Notes under the pieces: generated by a model | The model's database searches: none | Seen by the model: only the letters and a program-made list of their open reading frames with translations | Told to the model about the DNA's origin: nothing | In this document: positions 62,690 to 64,000 of the stretch, piece by piece | How the letters are laid out: the number at the start of each line of letters is the position of its first letter | How positions within the stretch are numbered: position 1 is the stretch's first letter | Assembly: GCA_022841345.1 (NCBI GenBank) | Contig: JALHRR010000003.1 | Span: 142,776 to 206,775, forward strand | Direction of reading: 5' to 3' | Origin: Saprospiraceae bacterium | GTDB taxonomy: Bacteria > Bacteroidota > Bacteroidia > Chitinophagales > Saprospiraceae | Length of the DNA: 64,000 bases | Program-made: the position numbers and the translations under genes

Positions 62690-63754
62690 CTATCCGGCTG
62701 TTCCCTTTTCAATCTTTTCCTCTGCCCGCTCAACATCTTTTTGTTCCGCTTTAAATGCCTCAGCATCGTCTTCTACAGGAGCCAGATGCAGCTGGATAAA
62801 AATCGGAAAATGATCCGAACCACTTGCCGGTAGCCGCTTCATTTGCTGCAGTCTGAAATGCCCCGAGCAAAACACATGATCCAATGGCCATCTTGCCCAG
62901 AAATGTTTAGCGTGAAAAGTATTGTAAAATCCTCTGCCCCGCCGTGGATCCAGCAATTCACTGACCTTCAGGAATAGCTCAGTAGTATAACTCCAGGCCA
63001 CATCATTCAGATCTCCTGCTACGATTACCGGAAGATTATCCCGGGCAGCCTCTTTGCCCACCATCAGTATTTCAGCATCCCGCTCAGTCGAAAAGCGGCT
63101 TTCCGACGGAACTGGTGGTTCGGGGTGCAAAGCAAACAATTTAATTGTCCTTCCTCCTTCCAGTATAATCTCCGTCACCACCGAAGGAATGTGGTCTTTG
63201 ATCAGGTATCTTACCTGAGTGTTTTGGAGCTCCAGCTTTGAAAACAGAAGCATCCCATAAGTATTCTCCCGGTCCTCAAGAATTTTGAATGGATATTTAT
63301 CACCAAATCCTTCCAGACATTTTTCTTTCCATTCCGTATCTGTCTCAACCAGAATAATCACATCAGCTTCGTATTGGAGTACCAGTTTTGTCAGCTTTTC
63401 ATATTGATCATTGTATTGATAGACATTGAATATTAACAGTCGGATCGACGGTTGCTCTTCTGAAGATACTGATTGGATTTGCTTTTGGGCGATAGGCAAA
63501 AATGGATAAATCTGATAACTTAAATAGATCAGGTTTAGAGAAAGCATCCCAATAAATACCCCATCCCAAAACTCAAAAGGGAACACATAATATCCATACA
63601 AAAGCAGTAATACAAAGTTCAATATCCACTTTTGAGCTCTGGGAAACTCCACGATCCGGTACATCCAAAACTCATTTCTGATCATCGGTATGATGGATAT
63701 CAGCACCAGTCCTGCAGACAATATCCTGAAAGTAAGTATGATGGAATCTTGCAA
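62690..63754 (-). CDS. Membrane-anchored endonuclease/exonuclease/phosphatase family protein
   Basis: This 354-residue protein has three N-terminal membrane helices (ILTFRILSAGLVLISIIPMI; WILNFVLLLLYGYYVFPF; VFIGMLSLNLIYLSYQIYPFLP), then an EEP-fold domain. Catalytic motifs are IRLLIFNVYQYN (Asn), DVIILVETDTEWKE (metal Glu), KLFALHPEPP, VIVAGDLNDVAWS (Asp/Asn), WPLDHVFCSGHF and GSDHFPIFIQ (Asp-His). The domain probably faces the periplasm. The substrate (nucleic acid, lipid or inositol phosphate) is unknown. The C-terminus (about KGTAG) and stop are encoded by the CCGGCTGTTCC microrepeat unit. Confidence 0.9.
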   Translation of the reverse strand: MQDSIILTFRILSAGLVLISIIPMIRNEFWMYRIVEFPRAQKWILNFVLLLLYGYYVFPFEFWDGVFIGMLSLNLIYLSYQIYPFLPIAQKQIQSVSSEEQPSIRLLIFNVYQYNDQYEKLTKLVLQYEADVIILVETDTEWKEKCLEGFGDKYPFKILEDRENTYGMLLFSKLELQNTQVRYLIKDHIPSVVTEIILEGGRTIKLFALHPEPPVPSESRFSTERDAEILMVGKEAARDNLPVIVAGDLNDVAWSYTTELFLKVSELLDPRRGRGFYNTFHAKHFWARWPLDHVFCSGHFRLQQMKRLPASGSDHFPIFIQLHLAPVEDDAEAFKAEQKDVERAEEKIEKGTAG

Positions 63755-64000
63755 ATGCTATTTATTAAGATCACCAAAATAGGTCAAATTTTTCAATTGG
63801 GACTAGAAAGTCTCAGTTAGGGGACACGCAACCTTTTTTAAGTAAAGAAAATGAAAATGATTTGGGCCTCCCCGTACCCAATCCCCAAAGCTTCAAAGAT
63901 TTTTTCAGGTCTATTCGCCTTACATTTATTTAAATCTGAAGTCGAGTTTAAAATCATATAACCAAGGGATTTTAGGGTTAATTCCTTCTGACTCCAGGAT
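63755..64000. other. Window end, no gene seen
   Basis: The region upstream of the EEP gene is AT-rich. A truncated version of the CCCCAAAGCTT palindrome (CCCCAAAGCTTCAAAG) lies at about 63882-63898. No open frame is supported up to the window end. Confidence 0.4.

Overview
The window looks like a chromosomal segment of a Bacteroidota bacterium, most likely a Saprospiria/Chitinophagales-type organism. The sequence-based reasons are: several secreted proteins end in type IX secretion (T9SS)-like C-terminal domains; a TonB-dependent receptor is paired with a DUF4249 lipoprotein and a DUF1800 gene with a DUF1501 gene; DUF4783 and TIGR02757 proteins are present; and several genes carry TAnnTTTG (-7) promoter elements with no obvious Shine-Dalgarno sequence. 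No rRNA, tRNA, transposase, prophage or CRISPR array was found. The species assignment is inference.

Layout. 1-8.4 kb: end of a DUF4197 gene, a YpfJ-type zinc peptidase, ligA, and the DUF1501/DUF1800 pair. 8.4-15.4 kb: a small membrane protein, a DnaE2-type polymerase behind a tandem operator-like site, and htpG. 15.5-23.8 kb: a large secreted reprolysin-like protease, metH and an esterase. 23.9-26.5 kb: an ATP-grasp enzyme with a histone-H1-like tail, followed by a class I glutamine-amidotransferase-like protein. 26.8-35 kb: secA, then a tight envelope/tRNA operon deoC-SPOR-rodA-tgt-lptG closed by a terminator. 35-44.9 kb: mscL, a CDF transporter, a lipoprotein, a probable 31-residue membrane peptide, a TIGR02757 protein, a DUF4783 protein, gpmI, an outer-membrane barrel, trmB, a TrpF-like probable pseudoenzyme and an alkyltransferase-like protein. 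45.6-57.7 kb: a 1300-residue secreted protein, an acyl-CoA ligase, a MraY/WecA-type transferase, a 40-residue membrane protein, the TonB receptor/DUF4249 pair and an MscS channel. 57.7-63.8 kb: an acyltransferase, a SWIM-SNF2 helicase and a membrane-anchored EEP-family phosphoesterase.

Most of these genes are housekeeping. The unusual part is what lies between them. About ten intergenic gaps are filled with mosaic repeats of two kinds. The first is arrays of hairpins separated by the hexamer GTGATG, whose stems differ between loci but stay self-complementary. The second is blocks of degenerate 7-9 bp microrepeats that are often capped by CCGGCTGTT. They sit mainly downstream of genes and in several cases supply the stop codon or the last codons (ligA, the DUF1501 gene, the SNF2 helicase, the EEP protein). 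This repeat system is the best candidate here for something undescribed. The H1-tailed ATP-grasp/amidotransferase pair and the tandem GTCG-N7-CGAC operator in front of dnaE2 come next.
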